Shown in pieces: positions 8,866 to 17,720 of a DNA stretch of 43,892 bases. The stretch comes from Bacteroidales bacterium (GTDB lineage: Bacteria; Bacteroidota; Bacteroidia; Bacteroidales; UBA4181): assembly GCA_031270985.1 (NCBI GenBank), contig JAISWR010000053.1, positions 1-43,892 on the forward strand. Reading direction: 5' to 3'. The notes beneath the pieces were generated by a model that worked only from the letters and a program-made list of their open reading frames with translations, searched no databases and was not told the origin of the DNA. The position numbers and the translations under genes were made by a program. Numbering within the stretch: the stretch's first letter is position 1; the number at the start of each line of letters is the position of its first letter.

Positions 8866-10410
8866 ATGTACTCAACTAAAATCTTGACTGTCCTGATGTG
8901 CGCAATGATGTTTTTCCATGCGTGCAAGCAAAGTAATGGTTCTCTCCAATTAGAGGCTGTCCCCGCCGACGCGCTGTTTGTCATAGCGCTGGAAAACAAA
9001 CAGATAACCGATAAAAGCGGGTTGGATCATCCGGAGGATTTTAAAATCTTTGACTACATCAATAAGGCGATAGGGGAGAACGAAGAAGTGGCTTCCTTCT
9101 ATAATAAACTGGTACGCGACTCGAAAGCCGCAGGTGTGGACAAGGATAGGTTCTATCTGTACGGAGCAACACAGGAAGAAGGCATTGGAACAAATTATTT
9201 CGATTACGGCGCGCTGATCGTTAAGCTAAGCGATGCGGAGGTATTTGAAGCCTTGCTGAAAGTATCGGGACTGACCGACATACAAGACCGCGGTACGTAC
9301 AAAATGATCGAAAGCAACGATTTAACGGTCGTATGGAACAAACAGATCGCGCAGATTTTCGGTGGCAATGTGTACCAAATTGATTTTGAAACCTCCTTCA
9401 AGCGCCCCAAAAATATTCTTTCCGTTGCCGATTTCGAACAGTTCCAACAACGCAGCTACGATGTAGGATTGTGGATGTCATACGGAGCATTAATGACCAG
9501 AATCAATGGAATGAAAGACGTAGTCGAACTCACCGGCATGAGCAAATTCATTGATGAATTTTCCGATACCCACATCCATGCGTATTTGGATTTTAACGAT
9601 GCCGAAATACTTCTTTCCATAGTAGCGACGCCACAAGACAAAATGGAACTTTTTTACAAAAATCTCGCCAAGGAATTTAATCAACAGTTGCTGAACGATT
9701 CCCCCGAAACTTCTTTTTTTGCGTTCAATATGTCGGTGAATATGGCGGAATACATCCGTTTATTAAAGGATATGACCGGCAACGCAATATTATTTGACGA
9801 AATGCTGAATGACGCAACAACGAGCACTGTTATCAACGCATTTGAGGGAGATTTGTTGCTCAATCTCTACGGATTTGCGCAAGGACCGTTGCCGCTTCCG
9901 CTTGCCGGCGTGGGATTCACCGTTAAAGACAGGGAAAGTTTCGACAGGTTGGTGTTTTTACTGAAAAGAGAGATGCCGGTCAGCGCTGTGGGCGAACATT
10001 ATAGCGTATCTTTGGGCGGTTTCATCCCTGCATACTTTGCTTTCAAAGACAATCGCGTACTGGTGACCAACGACGCCGAAAACATCGCCGAATTCCTGAA
10101 AGGACGGAGCGGCAAAACACTGGCTTCCAACCCGATCGGAAACATCATGAAAGAAAGCCACTATTCGTCTTATATCAACCTGGATTTCGACAGTTATCCC
10201 GAAGCCATCCGAAATCTGGCGCAAGCAAGCATGGGCAACAAATTCGAATCATTCCGCTCCACGATCAGCCCTTTCAAAGATTTGACTGTCAGAACTACCG
10301 ACAAATATAGGGGCAGCAGCATGAGTTTGCGTTTCAAAAACAAAGGCAACTCACTGAAACAACTGTTGCAAAGCATTGACAAAATTGTTGCCGAAAGCGG
10401 AAGTCTGTAA
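8866..10410 (+). CDS. DUF4836 family lipoprotein
   Basis: A 514-residue protein with a short signal peptide and a Cys after FFHA (MMFFHACKQSN), so probably a lipoprotein. The mature part begins with the family-typical stretch VPADALFVIALENKQI, and a conserved-looking region RFYLYGATQ follows near residue 100. DUF4836 proteins are large secreted proteins of Bacteroidota with no known function. The gene is followed after only 13 bases by an ABC ATPase and then a permease, all on the plus strand, so the three are probably co-transcribed. That context hints at a role as an extracytoplasmic partner of the transporter, for example a cargo or sensor. This is inference; nothing in the sequence shows a ligand. 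Confidence 0.85.
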   Translation: MYSTKILTVLMCAMMFFHACKQSNGSLQLEAVPADALFVIALENKQITDKSGLDHPEDFKIFDYINKAIGENEEVASFYNKLVRDSKAAGVDKDRFYLYGATQEEGIGTNYFDYGALIVKLSDAEVFEALLKVSGLTDIQDRGTYKMIESNDLTVVWNKQIAQIFGGNVYQIDFETSFKRPKNILSVADFEQFQQRSYDVGLWMSYGALMTRINGMKDVVELTGMSKFIDEFSDTHIHAYLDFNDAEILLSIVATPQDKMELFYKNLAKEFNQQLLNDSPETSFFAFNMSVNMAEYIRLLKDMTGNAILFDEMLNDATTSTVINAFEGDLLLNLYGFAQGPLPLPLAGVGFTVKDRESFDRLVFLLKREMPVSAVGEHYSVSLGGFIPAYFAFKDNRVLVTNDAENIAEFLKGRSGKTLASNPIGNIMKESHYSSYINLDFDSYPEAIRNLAQASMGNKFESFRSTISPFKDLTVRTTDKYRGSSMSLRFKNKGNSLKQLLQSIDKIVAESGSL

Positions 10411-10423
10411 CAGAGGAAGCGTC

Positions 10424-11065
10424 ATGAACAGCATACGGCTCAGCGGCGTGACGCCCCGTTTCCTTTCCGACAACAACGCCACATCGGATATATGGCGGCA
10501 GGAAGTGGCTTTCCGGAAAGGCGACAATTATCTTGTTGCCGCACATTCGGGAAGCGGTAAATCGTCACTGGTGGCATACATTTGCGGCGAACGAACCGAT
10601 TATTCTGGAGACATCCTGCTGGACGACCACAGGGTGGAGACGCTTAAACCTCGCCGATGGAACAGGGTGCGACAACAGCATATCAGTTGCATCTTTCAAG
10701 GATTGCGCCTGTTTGCGGATCTCTCCGCATGGGAAAACATCGTCCTGAAAAACAACCTCACAAACTGTAAGAGCAACGGAGAAATCATGCAAATGATAGA
10801 AACGGCAGGACTTTCCGCTAAAAAAGACGAAAAAGCCGGCAAGTTATCTTTCGGGCAGCAACAGCGCATTGCCATTATACGCGCTCTGTGTCAGCCTTTT
10901 GATTTCCTGCTCGCCGATGAACCTTTCAGCCATCTGGACGACGCCAATATTTCCGTCATGTCCAGAATGATGACAAGCGAACTTCACCGACAGGGCGCGG
11001 GCATGATTCTTTGCTCGCTCGGCGCAAGTTACCCTTTCGCTTACCGGCAACATTTGAAACTGTAA
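10424..11065 (+). CDS. Divergent ABC transporter ATP-binding protein (LolD/MacB-like)
   Basis: A 213-residue ATPase subunit. I chose the ATG at 10424, preceded by an AGAGGA ribosome-binding-like sequence; the frame extends upstream to 10376 inside the previous gene. It has Walker A (AHSGSGKSS, K46), a Q-loop (CIFQGLRLF), a signature motif (LSFGQQQR) and Walker B (FLLADEPFSHLD), with overall layout like LolD/MacB/FtsE ATPases. Oddities: the first Walker A glycine is alanine, the signature is LSFGQ instead of LSGGQ, and where the switch histidine is expected (VTHD) the sequence reads CSLG. ATP turnover may therefore be slow or the pair may work asymmetrically. It ends 2 bases before the permease start. 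Confidence 0.88.
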   Translation: MNSIRLSGVTPRFLSDNNATSDIWRQEVAFRKGDNYLVAAHSGSGKSSLVAYICGERTDYSGDILLDDHRVETLKPRRWNRVRQQHISCIFQGLRLFADLSAWENIVLKNNLTNCKSNGEIMQMIETAGLSAKKDEKAGKLSFGQQQRIAIIRALCQPFDFLLADEPFSHLDDANISVMSRMMTSELHRQGAGMILCSLGASYPFAYRQHLKL

Positions 11066-11067
11066 CC

Positions 11068-12276
11068 ATGCGGAACACCATCCACAAATTGCTCCAACAA
11101 CACATCAGCATCACCCAAACAGCCGGCTACGCCTTTGCCGCCGTCACGGGCATGAGCATCATATTTGCCGCGTTCTCCTTTTCGACCGATATCCGTCCGC
11201 TGTTTGCACCGGAAACGCAACTTTTCAACCGCGAAATAATGGTGATCAACAAAAAAGTATCGCCGGCAGCACTATTCAACAGCAGCCTCACCGCTTTTAC
11301 CGACGACGAAATAGAAGAACTCCGCCAACAACCGTTCGTCCGTTCACTGGCCTATTTTACGCCCGGACGGTTTCAGGTAAAAGCCTTCACCGAAACATCG
11401 GGACAAATGCCCCGTATGTCCACCGACCTTTTCTTTGAATCCGTTCCCGACCGCCTCATCGGCACGCTGCCCGAGCAGTGGAGTTGGGATGAGAACAACT
11501 CCGTCATATCCGTGATGCTGCCGCGCGACTACCTGAACCTCTACAACTTCGGATTTTCTGGAAGTCAGGGATTGCCGCAACTCTCCGAAAGCATTGTGCA
11601 GCAAGTTTCGTTCAAAATATACCTGACAGGCAACGGCAAACGGGAAACGTTTACAGGCAAAATAACGGGATTTACCGACCATCTGAACACCATTCTCGTA
11701 CCCGAAGCATTCATGCAATGGGCAAACGACCGTTTCGGCGAAAGCGACCACCCAAGCCGCATCTCGCGCCTTATCATTGAAGCGGATAATCCCGCCGACC
11801 CTGCCATCGCCTCTTTTTTTGCCGCCCGCGAAAACTACCTGTTGAACAACAACAAAGGCGAACAGGGCAAACTGTCGTATATACTGAAAATGCTCATCAT
11901 CATCGTAATCACGGTGGGTTTTCTTATCCTCCTTCCCGCCGTCGGACTGATGTTTCTCAGTATCCATCTGCTTGTTTACAAAAACCGTGAAGTGTTGGGC
12001 AACCTCATTCTGCTGGGATACGGAAGAAGCAGGCTGGCAATGCCTTACAGCATATTCGCACTGGCGTTGAATATCGTTATCGGCATGTTCAGCCTGTTGC
12101 TGGCGTATTATGCACGAGTACTGTATGCCGGCAAGATCTCAACGCTTGGCTTCGATCTTTCGGGATTCGGCATCACCGTCGTCTTTGCTGCCGTTTTCGT
12201 GTGGGCGGTCACCCTGCTGGACATCCTTTGGATACACCGCAGAATCAACCGTATAGACATTCCCGCAAGAGGATAA
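11068..12276 (+). CDS. FtsX/MacB-like ABC permease
   Basis: A 402-residue membrane protein starting at ATG 11068, two bases after the ATPase stop. Topology: one membrane segment near residues 20-42 (AFAAVTGMSIIFAAFSF), a large extracytoplasmic domain of about 230 residues, then three segments near 285-315, 335-360 and 370-395. This one-plus-three layout is that of type VII ABC proteins (MacB, LolC/E, FtsX), which use ATP for mechanotransmission or lipoprotein handling rather than classical import. The C-terminal three segments look FtsX-like; the periplasmic domain is not one I recognise. With the preceding ATPase and lipoprotein it forms a probable three-part unit. Confidence 0.82.
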   Translation: MRNTIHKLLQQHISITQTAGYAFAAVTGMSIIFAAFSFSTDIRPLFAPETQLFNREIMVINKKVSPAALFNSSLTAFTDDEIEELRQQPFVRSLAYFTPGRFQVKAFTETSGQMPRMSTDLFFESVPDRLIGTLPEQWSWDENNSVISVMLPRDYLNLYNFGFSGSQGLPQLSESIVQQVSFKIYLTGNGKRETFTGKITGFTDHLNTILVPEAFMQWANDRFGESDHPSRISRLIIEADNPADPAIASFFAARENYLLNNNKGEQGKLSYILKMLIIIVITVGFLILLPAVGLMFLSIHLLVYKNREVLGNLILLGYGRSRLAMPYSIFALALNIVIGMFSLLLAYYARVLYAGKISTLGFDLSGFGITVVFAAVFVWAVTLLDILWIHRRINRIDIPARG

Positions 12277-12682
12277 ATCAATGAGTATATCCTGCCATAA
12301 TATACTGTCCTCAGCGGAAATTCCCGCAAATGCCACGAAAATGTATTTTATGCTTTATGGTGTGTTATTTCATTCATGACTTTGCAAGCTTGCCGCCATC
12401 AGCCGCAAAAAGAAGCAGGAAAACCCGTTGTTATTGACATTGAGAACGCAATATCCGTAGAGGGATTTACATTTTTACCTGTGATTGTCAATCGTCGGCA
12501 GGAATTAGCTTGTACATTTCAGGCGGTGGACATGAAAGAACGAAGAAGACAACCCCGTTGTGATGATCGCAAAATAAATGGTAATTCTGATCTTTTTAGC
12601 CTTTGCGCCGTAAAAAATATTTTTCGTGTTTGGGAATCCGGAATTTTTATGCTATCTTTGCCTCGTGTTTTTTTAGGTAAAA
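12277..12682 (+). other. Gap with a possible remnant of a lipoprotein gene
   Basis: This 406-base stretch separates the ABC unit from the metal-efflux locus. A plus-strand frame at 12376-12750 begins with a lipobox-like LQAC followed by a stretch near GKPVVIDIENAIS, which recalls the mature start of Bacteroidota 6-bladed beta-propeller lipoproteins. After about 30 residues the similarity stops, the rest looks non-coding, and the frame runs into the next gene. It may be the decayed 5' end of such a gene. The promoter of the next gene (12629-12660) lies at the right end. No RNA gene was seen. Confidence 0.25.
12629..12660 (+). promoter_or_regulatory. Promoter of the metal-efflux locus
   Basis: TTTG (12629-12632), a 20-base spacer, then TATCTTTG (12653-12660): a strong match to the Bacteroidota consensus. 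The predicted start is near 12667, leaving a leader of about 16 bases before the ATG at 12683. It could serve the whole DUF6660-czcA-tolC-adaptor run. Confidence 0.7.
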
Positions 12683-13003
12683 ATGAAGATTTTGTCAATC
12701 ATAGTAAGCGTTTATGTTTTGTTACTTTCGATTGCTCCCTGCCATTGTAATGGATGGGGTATGTTGTCCGTTGATATGGATGAACAAATCGTAGCTGTTG
12801 CACAACATGATGATAACCACACAGATACAGACACTTGCACTCCATTTTGTGCTTGTACAAATAATTGCCATTCGGCAAATTTGTTCTTTGAGTTGTTCTC
12901 AATTTCCTTCTTTGTGGACTCTTCTGCCCAAATAACGTCATTTTATCAATCTGGGAACGGTAATTCTATACCGTTTGACTTTTGGCGACCGCCTCAAGCA
13001 TAA
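12683..13003 (+). CDS. Small exported DUF6660-like protein of a metal-efflux locus
   Basis: A 106-residue protein with a signal peptide (MKILSIIVSVYVLLLSIAPC) and a short mature region rich in His, Asp and Cys (key stretch HDDNHTDTDTCTPFCACTNNCH). Small proteins of this pattern commonly precede CzcA-type RND operons in Bacteroidota and carry the DUF6660 label. The His/Cys cluster suggests metal binding in the periplasm, for example as a sensor or chaperone for the pump, but no function has been shown. It has a good promoter at 12629-12660 and lies 124 bases before czcA. Confidence 0.75.
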   Translation: MKILSIIVSVYVLLLSIAPCHCNGWGMLSVDMDEQIVAVAQHDDNHTDTDTCTPFCACTNNCHSANLFFELFSISFFVDSSAQITSFYQSGNGNSIPFDFWRPPQA

Positions 13004-13092
13004 TTTTTTGATGTAAAAGCGAGATGAAAGAAACATGACAGGCAAAAATAATTGCGTGTCTATGTTTTCGTAATCATTGTTTTGTGTTTTTT

Positions 13093-13119
13093 CAATCGTA
13101 AATTGAACAATCGTAAATT
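13093..13119 (+). repeat. Direct repeat before czcA
   Basis: CAATCGTAAATT occurs at 13093-13104 and again at 13108-13119, a period of 15 bases, ending 8 bases before the ATG. Similar short AT-rich repeats directly before start codons are common in Bacteroidota. It could affect translation initiation or be slippage-derived. Confidence 0.6.
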
Positions 13120-13127
13120 AAAAAATC

Positions 13128-16100
13128 ATGTTTCAAAAGTTAATAAAATTTTCAATAAATAACAAGCTGGTAATCGGAGTGATAGTGCTTGCTCTTATTA
13201 TTTGGGGCGGTTATTCGCTTTCGCAGTTACCGTTCGACTCGACGCCCGATATCACCAACAATCAGGTGCAGGTCATCACGCTTTCGCCCTCGCTCGGAGC
13301 ACAGGAAGTAGAGCAGTTTATCACAACGCCGATAGAGATGTCGCTGGCGAATATCCCGAAAGTGATTGAACGCCGCAGTATCAGCCGCAGCGGTCTGTCG
13401 GTGATCACCCTTGTTTTTAAGGAAGACGCCGATATTTACTGGGCGCGGCAGCAGGTCAGCCAGCAACTGAAAGAGGCGGAAGAAGTCGTATCCAAAGATA
13501 TGGGCAGTATCGGACTTGCGCCGATTACCACCGGTTTGGGAGAGATATACCATTACACCATCCGCGCCGCAAAAGGCTACGAAGATAAATATTCGCTCAC
13601 CGACCTGCGCACGATGCAGGACTGGATTGTGCGCAAGCAGCTGTCCGGTACGGAAGGCGTTGCGGAAGTGAGCGGATGGGGCGGCTTTGTCAAACAGTAT
13701 GAAATCGCGGTCAATCCCGACAGGCTGAATGCTGCCGGCGTAACCATTCCCGAAATATACGCTGCTCTCGAAAACAACAACGAAAACACCGGAGGCAGTT
13801 ATATTGAGCAGTACAGCAACCAGTATTTCATTCGCGGGCTGGGGCTTGTCGGTTCACTGGAAGATGTAGCGCAAATTCCGGTTAAGACCGTGAACGGCAC
13901 GCCGATACTTGTACGCGATGTGGCCAAAGTCCGGTTCGGCAGCGCGACCCGTTACGGCGCCGTAACGCGCAACGGCGAAGGCGAAGTGGTAGCGGGAATC
14001 ACCCTGATGCTGAAAGGCGAGAACTTCCAGCAGGTTATCAAAAACGTGAAAGAGCGGTTAGAGCAGGTGCAAAGAAGTCTGCCCGAAGGCGTCGTTATTG
14101 AGCCGTTTATTGACAGGACGCAATTAGTAAACCGCGTGACGAATACTGTTGCCAAAAACCTTATCGAAGGCGGGCTGATCGTCATTTTTATTCTTGTCCT
14201 GTTCCTCGGCAATTTCCGCGCGGGAATGGTGGTTGCTTCCGTCATTCCGCTTTCCATGCTCTTTGCCTTCGGGATGATGCGCGTGTTTGGTGTAAACGGC
14301 AACCTGATGTCGCTCGGCGCGATTGACTTCGGGCTGATTGTCGATGGGGCGGTCATTATTGTGGAAGCCGTTTGCCACCATATATATATTAGTCAGGGCA
14401 AAAAATCTTCTGCCTTGACACCCGTCAGCATTTCCCAAAAGGAAATGGACGCGGAGGTTTACGATTCCGCTTCAAAAATCCGTAACAGTGCAGCGTTTGG
14501 CGAAATTATCATTATGATGGTTTACATCCCCCTCTTTACCCTGATTGGCATAGAAGGCAAAATGTTCCGTCCGATGGCAATGACCGTATTTTTCGCGATT
14601 CTCGGTGCATTCATTTTGTCTTTAACGTATGTGCCGATGGCAAGCGCCTTGTTTTTAAGCAAAAAAACGGAACACAAGCGCAATATTTCCGATCGCATGA
14701 TGGATAAACTTAACAAATGGTATCGCCCTGCTATTACAAACAGTTTGAATTGGAGTAAAACTTTGATTGTATCAATGCTTGTGCTGTTTGCCTTCAGTCT
14801 GTTTGTATTCAACCGTATGGGCGGCGAATTTATTCCGAGTCTGGAAGAAGGTGATTTTGCCGCCGAAATAAGTATGGCACAGGGAACGTCTTTAACCCAG
14901 ATGGTTAAGACCGCAACGCAGGCGGAAAAGATTTTGAAAACGCAGTTTCCCGAAGTCAAACAGGTTGTAACCCGTATCGGCAGTGCGGAAATCCCGACCG
15001 ACCCGATGCCCATTGAACGTGCCGACATGATGATTGCCCTGATTCCGAAAAAAGAATGGAAATCGGCCGGGACAAAAGAAGAACTCATGGAAAAGATGGA
15101 AGAAGCCTTGAGCGTCATTCCGGGACTGGAAGTGGAAATGACGCAGCCGATACAAATGCGCACCAACGAATTGATAACGGGTATCAAACAAGACGTTGCG
15201 ATTAAAATTTACGGCAACGACCTTGATATACTGACCTCTTCCGCTCAGAAGATTGCTTCGCTGATCGGCAATGTGGAAGGAGTGAGTGAACCGTTTGTGG
15301 AAAAAGTTACAGGATTGCCGCAAATACAGGTGATTTATAACCGCGACAAACTTGCCAAATATGGTATTTCAATAAAAGATGCCAATTTTGTACTGGAAAC
15401 GGCTTTTGCCGGAAAGGATGCGGGTTTTGTGTTTGAGGAAGACCGTCGATTCTCGCTTGTTTTGCGTATGGAAAACGATTTGCGCAACCATATTTCTTCG
15501 CTGGAAAACCTTTATTTGCAAGCCCCCCTTAGTTCCCCCGAAGAGAGAAAAAATTCTTCCTCTTTGGAGAGGTTGGGAGGCGCCATTCCCCTCTCGCAAG
15601 TTGCCGAAATCAAATACAGGGACGCGCCAGCGCAAGTAACGCACGAAAACGGACAGCGCCGCATTTACGTGGGTTTCAACGTACGCGGTCGCGACGTGCA
15701 AAGTACGGTTTTCGACATACAGAACATTCTTGACGAGGAGTTGAAATTGCCCGCGGGATATTATTATACCTATGGCGGACAGTTCCAGAATTTGCAGGAA
15801 GCGAAAGACAGATTGCTTGTAGCCGTGCCTTTGGCATTGCTCTTAATCTTCTGTTTGCTGTACGCCACCTTGAAAAGCATAAAAGAATCACTGTTCGTAT
15901 TTTCCGCCATTCCGCTATCGCTTATCGGCGGGATATGGGCATTGTGGCTGCGCGATATGCCGTTCAGCATTTCTGCAGGCGTTGGTTTTATTGCGCTGTT
16001 CGGCGTTGCGGTGTTGAATGGAATTGTGCTGATCGGGCAGTTCAACATCTTTGAAAAAGAAGGTATAACAGACGTGAAAGAGCGAATTATAAAAGGTTGT

Positions 16101-16304
16101 ATGGTGCGGCTTCGTCCTGTGCTGATGACGGCTTTGGTTGCCTCACTCGGCTTTTTGCCGATGGCACTTTCCACCAGCGACGGCGCGGAAGTGCAGCGAC
16201 CGCTGGCAACCGTGGTTATAGGCGGGCTGCTCACGGCAACCCTGCTGACGCTGTTTGTGCTTCCGTCTATTTACAAGATGTTCACTTCCAAAAATTTAGC
16301 ATGA
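13128..16304 (+). CDS. czcA: Heavy-metal efflux RND permease, CzcA type
   Basis: The inner-membrane pump (1058 residues) of a tripartite metal exporter, driven by proton import. Two halves each have a first membrane helix, a periplasmic porter region and a bundle of helices. The proton-relay segment reads DFGLIVDGAVIIVEAV, the DFG...DGA...VE pattern of the divalent-cation (Zn/Co/Cd or Ni/Co) subgroup rather than the Cu/Ag CusA group; the exact metal is not settled. Other RND marks are FIPSLEEGDFAAEI and GVAVLNGIVLIGQFN. Residues about 799-819 (15522-15584) are an extra low-complexity stretch that looks like an inserted repeat. The order czcA, tolC-type, adaptor follows, and the stop overlaps a 32-residue ORF. 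No fused TolC domain is present. Confidence 0.93.
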   Translation: MFQKLIKFSINNKLVIGVIVLALIIWGGYSLSQLPFDSTPDITNNQVQVITLSPSLGAQEVEQFITTPIEMSLANIPKVIERRSISRSGLSVITLVFKEDADIYWARQQVSQQLKEAEEVVSKDMGSIGLAPITTGLGEIYHYTIRAAKGYEDKYSLTDLRTMQDWIVRKQLSGTEGVAEVSGWGGFVKQYEIAVNPDRLNAAGVTIPEIYAALENNNENTGGSYIEQYSNQYFIRGLGLVGSLEDVAQIPVKTVNGTPILVRDVAKVRFGSATRYGAVTRNGEGEVVAGITLMLKGENFQQVIKNVKERLEQVQRSLPEGVVIEPFIDRTQLVNRVTNTVAKNLIEGGLIVIFILVLFLGNFRAGMVVASVIPLSMLFAFGMMRVFGVNGNLMSLGAIDFGLIVDGAVIIVEAVCHHIYISQGKKSSALTPVSISQKEMDAEVYDSASKIRNSAAFGEIIIMMVYIPLFTLIGIEGKMFRPMAMTVFFAILGAFILSLTYVPMASALFLSKKTEHKRNISDRMMDKLNKWYRPAITNSLNWSKTLIVSMLVLFAFSLFVFNRMGGEFIPSLEEGDFAAEISMAQGTSLTQMVKTATQAEKILKTQFPEVKQVVTRIGSAEIPTDPMPIERADMMIALIPKKEWKSAGTKEELMEKMEEALSVIPGLEVEMTQPIQMRTNELITGIKQDVAIKIYGNDLDILTSSAQKIASLIGNVEGVSEPFVEKVTGLPQIQVIYNRDKLAKYGISIKDANFVLETAFAGKDAGFVFEEDRRFSLVLRMENDLRNHISSLENLYLQAPLSSPEERKNSSSLERLGGAIPLSQVAEIKYRDAPAQVTHENGQRRIYVGFNVRGRDVQSTVFDIQNILDEELKLPAGYYYTYGGQFQNLQEAKDRLLVAVPLALLLIFCLLYATLKSIKESLFVFSAIPLSLIGGIWALWLRDMPFSISAGVGFIALFGVAVLNGIVLIGQFNIFEKEGITDVKERIIKGCMVRLRPVLMTALVASLGFLPMALSTSDGAEVQRPLATVVIGGLLTATLLTLFVLPSIYKMFTSKNLA
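15522..15584 (+). repeat. In-frame palindromic repeat insertion inside czcA
   Basis: About 63 bases of C-rich then G-rich sequence, encoding PLSSPEERKNSS and SLERLGG, interrupt the usual short link between the porter-domain strand (LYLQAP) and IPLSQVAEI. The left arm (CCCCCTTAGTTCCCCCGAAG) and right arm (near CTCTTTGGAGAGGTTGGGAG) are imperfectly complementary. Related C/G-rich motifs with CTCCGAAGGAG cores occur as dispersed palindromes in Bacteroidota genomes, and one sits at 26606-26620 here. The reading frame is kept. Confidence 0.6.
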
Positions 16305-16399
16305 ATATACTTGTCGGTTTTCTGATTGTGCTATTGTTTTGCCGGACAATCTTGTCCTGCTTCACAAACTTGCTCCGACAATCAACGACTTTGTCCTAA
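16301..16399 (+). CDS. Possible 32-residue membrane peptide overlapping czcA
   Basis: ATG at 16301 overlaps the czcA stop as ATGA, a classic translational-coupling arrangement. The 32 codons encode one hydrophobic segment (MNILVGFLIVLLFC...) and end at 16399, 71 bases before the tolC-type start. It could be a small pump-associated membrane peptide or chance. No homology is recognised. Confidence 0.25.
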   Translation: MNILVGFLIVLLFCRTILSCFTNLLRQSTTLS

Positions 16400-16470
16400 A
16401 TTTTATGAAGAAAATAAAAATAGAACATCATAACGATCAAATAAATCACAAAAATAAAAGTTCAGACAAC

Positions 16471-17712
16471 ATGACAAAAAAGATTCTAATTTACACGACG
16501 TTTTCGCTGATTTTTGCCTCGCAAATTTCGGCGCAAACTATCGTCAAAACCCTTGACGAATGTATTGACATTGCGATGCAAAACAACCTGACAATGCAAT
16601 CGGGCAAAATTGCTATTGAGCGGGCAAAGGCATTGCAGGGCACAGCGTTCAACATTGACAAAACGCAACTGTTGTTAAGTCAAGACCCCACTTCAGGCGG
16701 CAATCCCGACAACGGTTTTTCTGTCAGCCAAAGTTTCGATTTCCCAACGGTTTATGCCTCTCGGCGCGGGCTGCTGAAAGCCGAAACCAACTTGGAACGA
16801 GGCAATCTAGAAATAACGCGCAACGAACTTGTCCGACAAATTTCGCGTATTTACCATCAGTTGCTTTATGCAAAGGAAAAGACCATGATTTTGCAGGAAC
16901 AGGACAGTATTTACCAAAAATTTGTGTTTTTGGCAACGGCAAAATTTCGTGCAGGCGAAACCAACCGTTTGGCACAGATGAATGCGGAACGGCTTTATAA
17001 TGAGAATAAAATCGCATTGCAACAAGCCGAAAAAGACGCTCAAAGCGCACAGTTTGCCTTACAGCGCTGGCTGAATACGGACGACTTGATAAGTCCTGCC
17101 GAAAACGCACTTACAGTTTTGGAAAATCCGCTTTTGGCAGGCGAATTTAATCCAAATCAAAATCCTGTCAATCAGATTTTTGAAAGCAAAAAAACAATTG
17201 GCGAAAAATCGTTGTCGCTTGCCAAACAGGAATTTTTGCCGAGTTTCAATTTCTCCCTGCGTAAGCAATTTTTAATTGATGCGTTCAATCCGTACAACAT
17301 TCAAAGGGAGCGTTTTGCGGGTGGAAATTTTATGGGCTTTGAAGTGGGCATTGGCATACCACTATTTTTTGGGGAACAAAGAGCCAAAACAAGAGCCGCC
17401 AAACGCGAGGTGGAAATGCTTAAAATCCGGCAGGAAGACGCTTTGCTGTCGTTGGACAGTGAATACCGGATTGCCCTGAACGAATATGCAAAAGCCAGAA
17501 ACGCGGTCGAATACTACCAAACGCAAGGCAACGGGCAGGCGAAAGAAATCAGCCGGATGTCGCAGTTGTCCTACGAAAAAGGTGAAATCGGGTACATTGA
17601 GTACATTCAAAATCTGAAAACCGCCGCCGAACTGCATTTGCAATATGCCGATGCGATAAACAGTTACAATCAATCAGTTATCACAATCAATTTTTTACAA
17701 GTAAATAAATAA
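16471..17712 (+). CDS. TolC-family outer membrane efflux protein (CzcC/CusC type)
   Basis: A 413-residue protein starting at ATG 16471 with signal peptide MTKKILIYTTFSLIFASQISAQ; earlier in-frame ATGs at 16339 and 16405 would place extra residues before the signal peptide. The mature part begins with the TolC hallmark TLDECIDIAMQNN and has two related alpha-helical halves with heptad-rich coiled-coil stretches, for example around NRLAQMNAERLYNENK. TolC proteins are trimeric outer-membrane ducts that dock to RND pumps. It lies between the pump and adaptor genes and 8 bases before the adaptor, so it is the exit duct of this exporter. Confidence 0.92.
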   Translation: MTKKILIYTTFSLIFASQISAQTIVKTLDECIDIAMQNNLTMQSGKIAIERAKALQGTAFNIDKTQLLLSQDPTSGGNPDNGFSVSQSFDFPTVYASRRGLLKAETNLERGNLEITRNELVRQISRIYHQLLYAKEKTMILQEQDSIYQKFVFLATAKFRAGETNRLAQMNAERLYNENKIALQQAEKDAQSAQFALQRWLNTDDLISPAENALTVLENPLLAGEFNPNQNPVNQIFESKKTIGEKSLSLAKQEFLPSFNFSLRKQFLIDAFNPYNIQRERFAGGNFMGFEVGIGIPLFFGEQRAKTRAAKREVEMLKIRQEDALLSLDSEYRIALNEYAKARNAVEYYQTQGNGQAKEISRMSQLSYEKGEIGYIEYIQNLKTAAELHLQYADAINSYNQSVITINFLQVNK

Positions 17713-17720
17713 AAATCATT

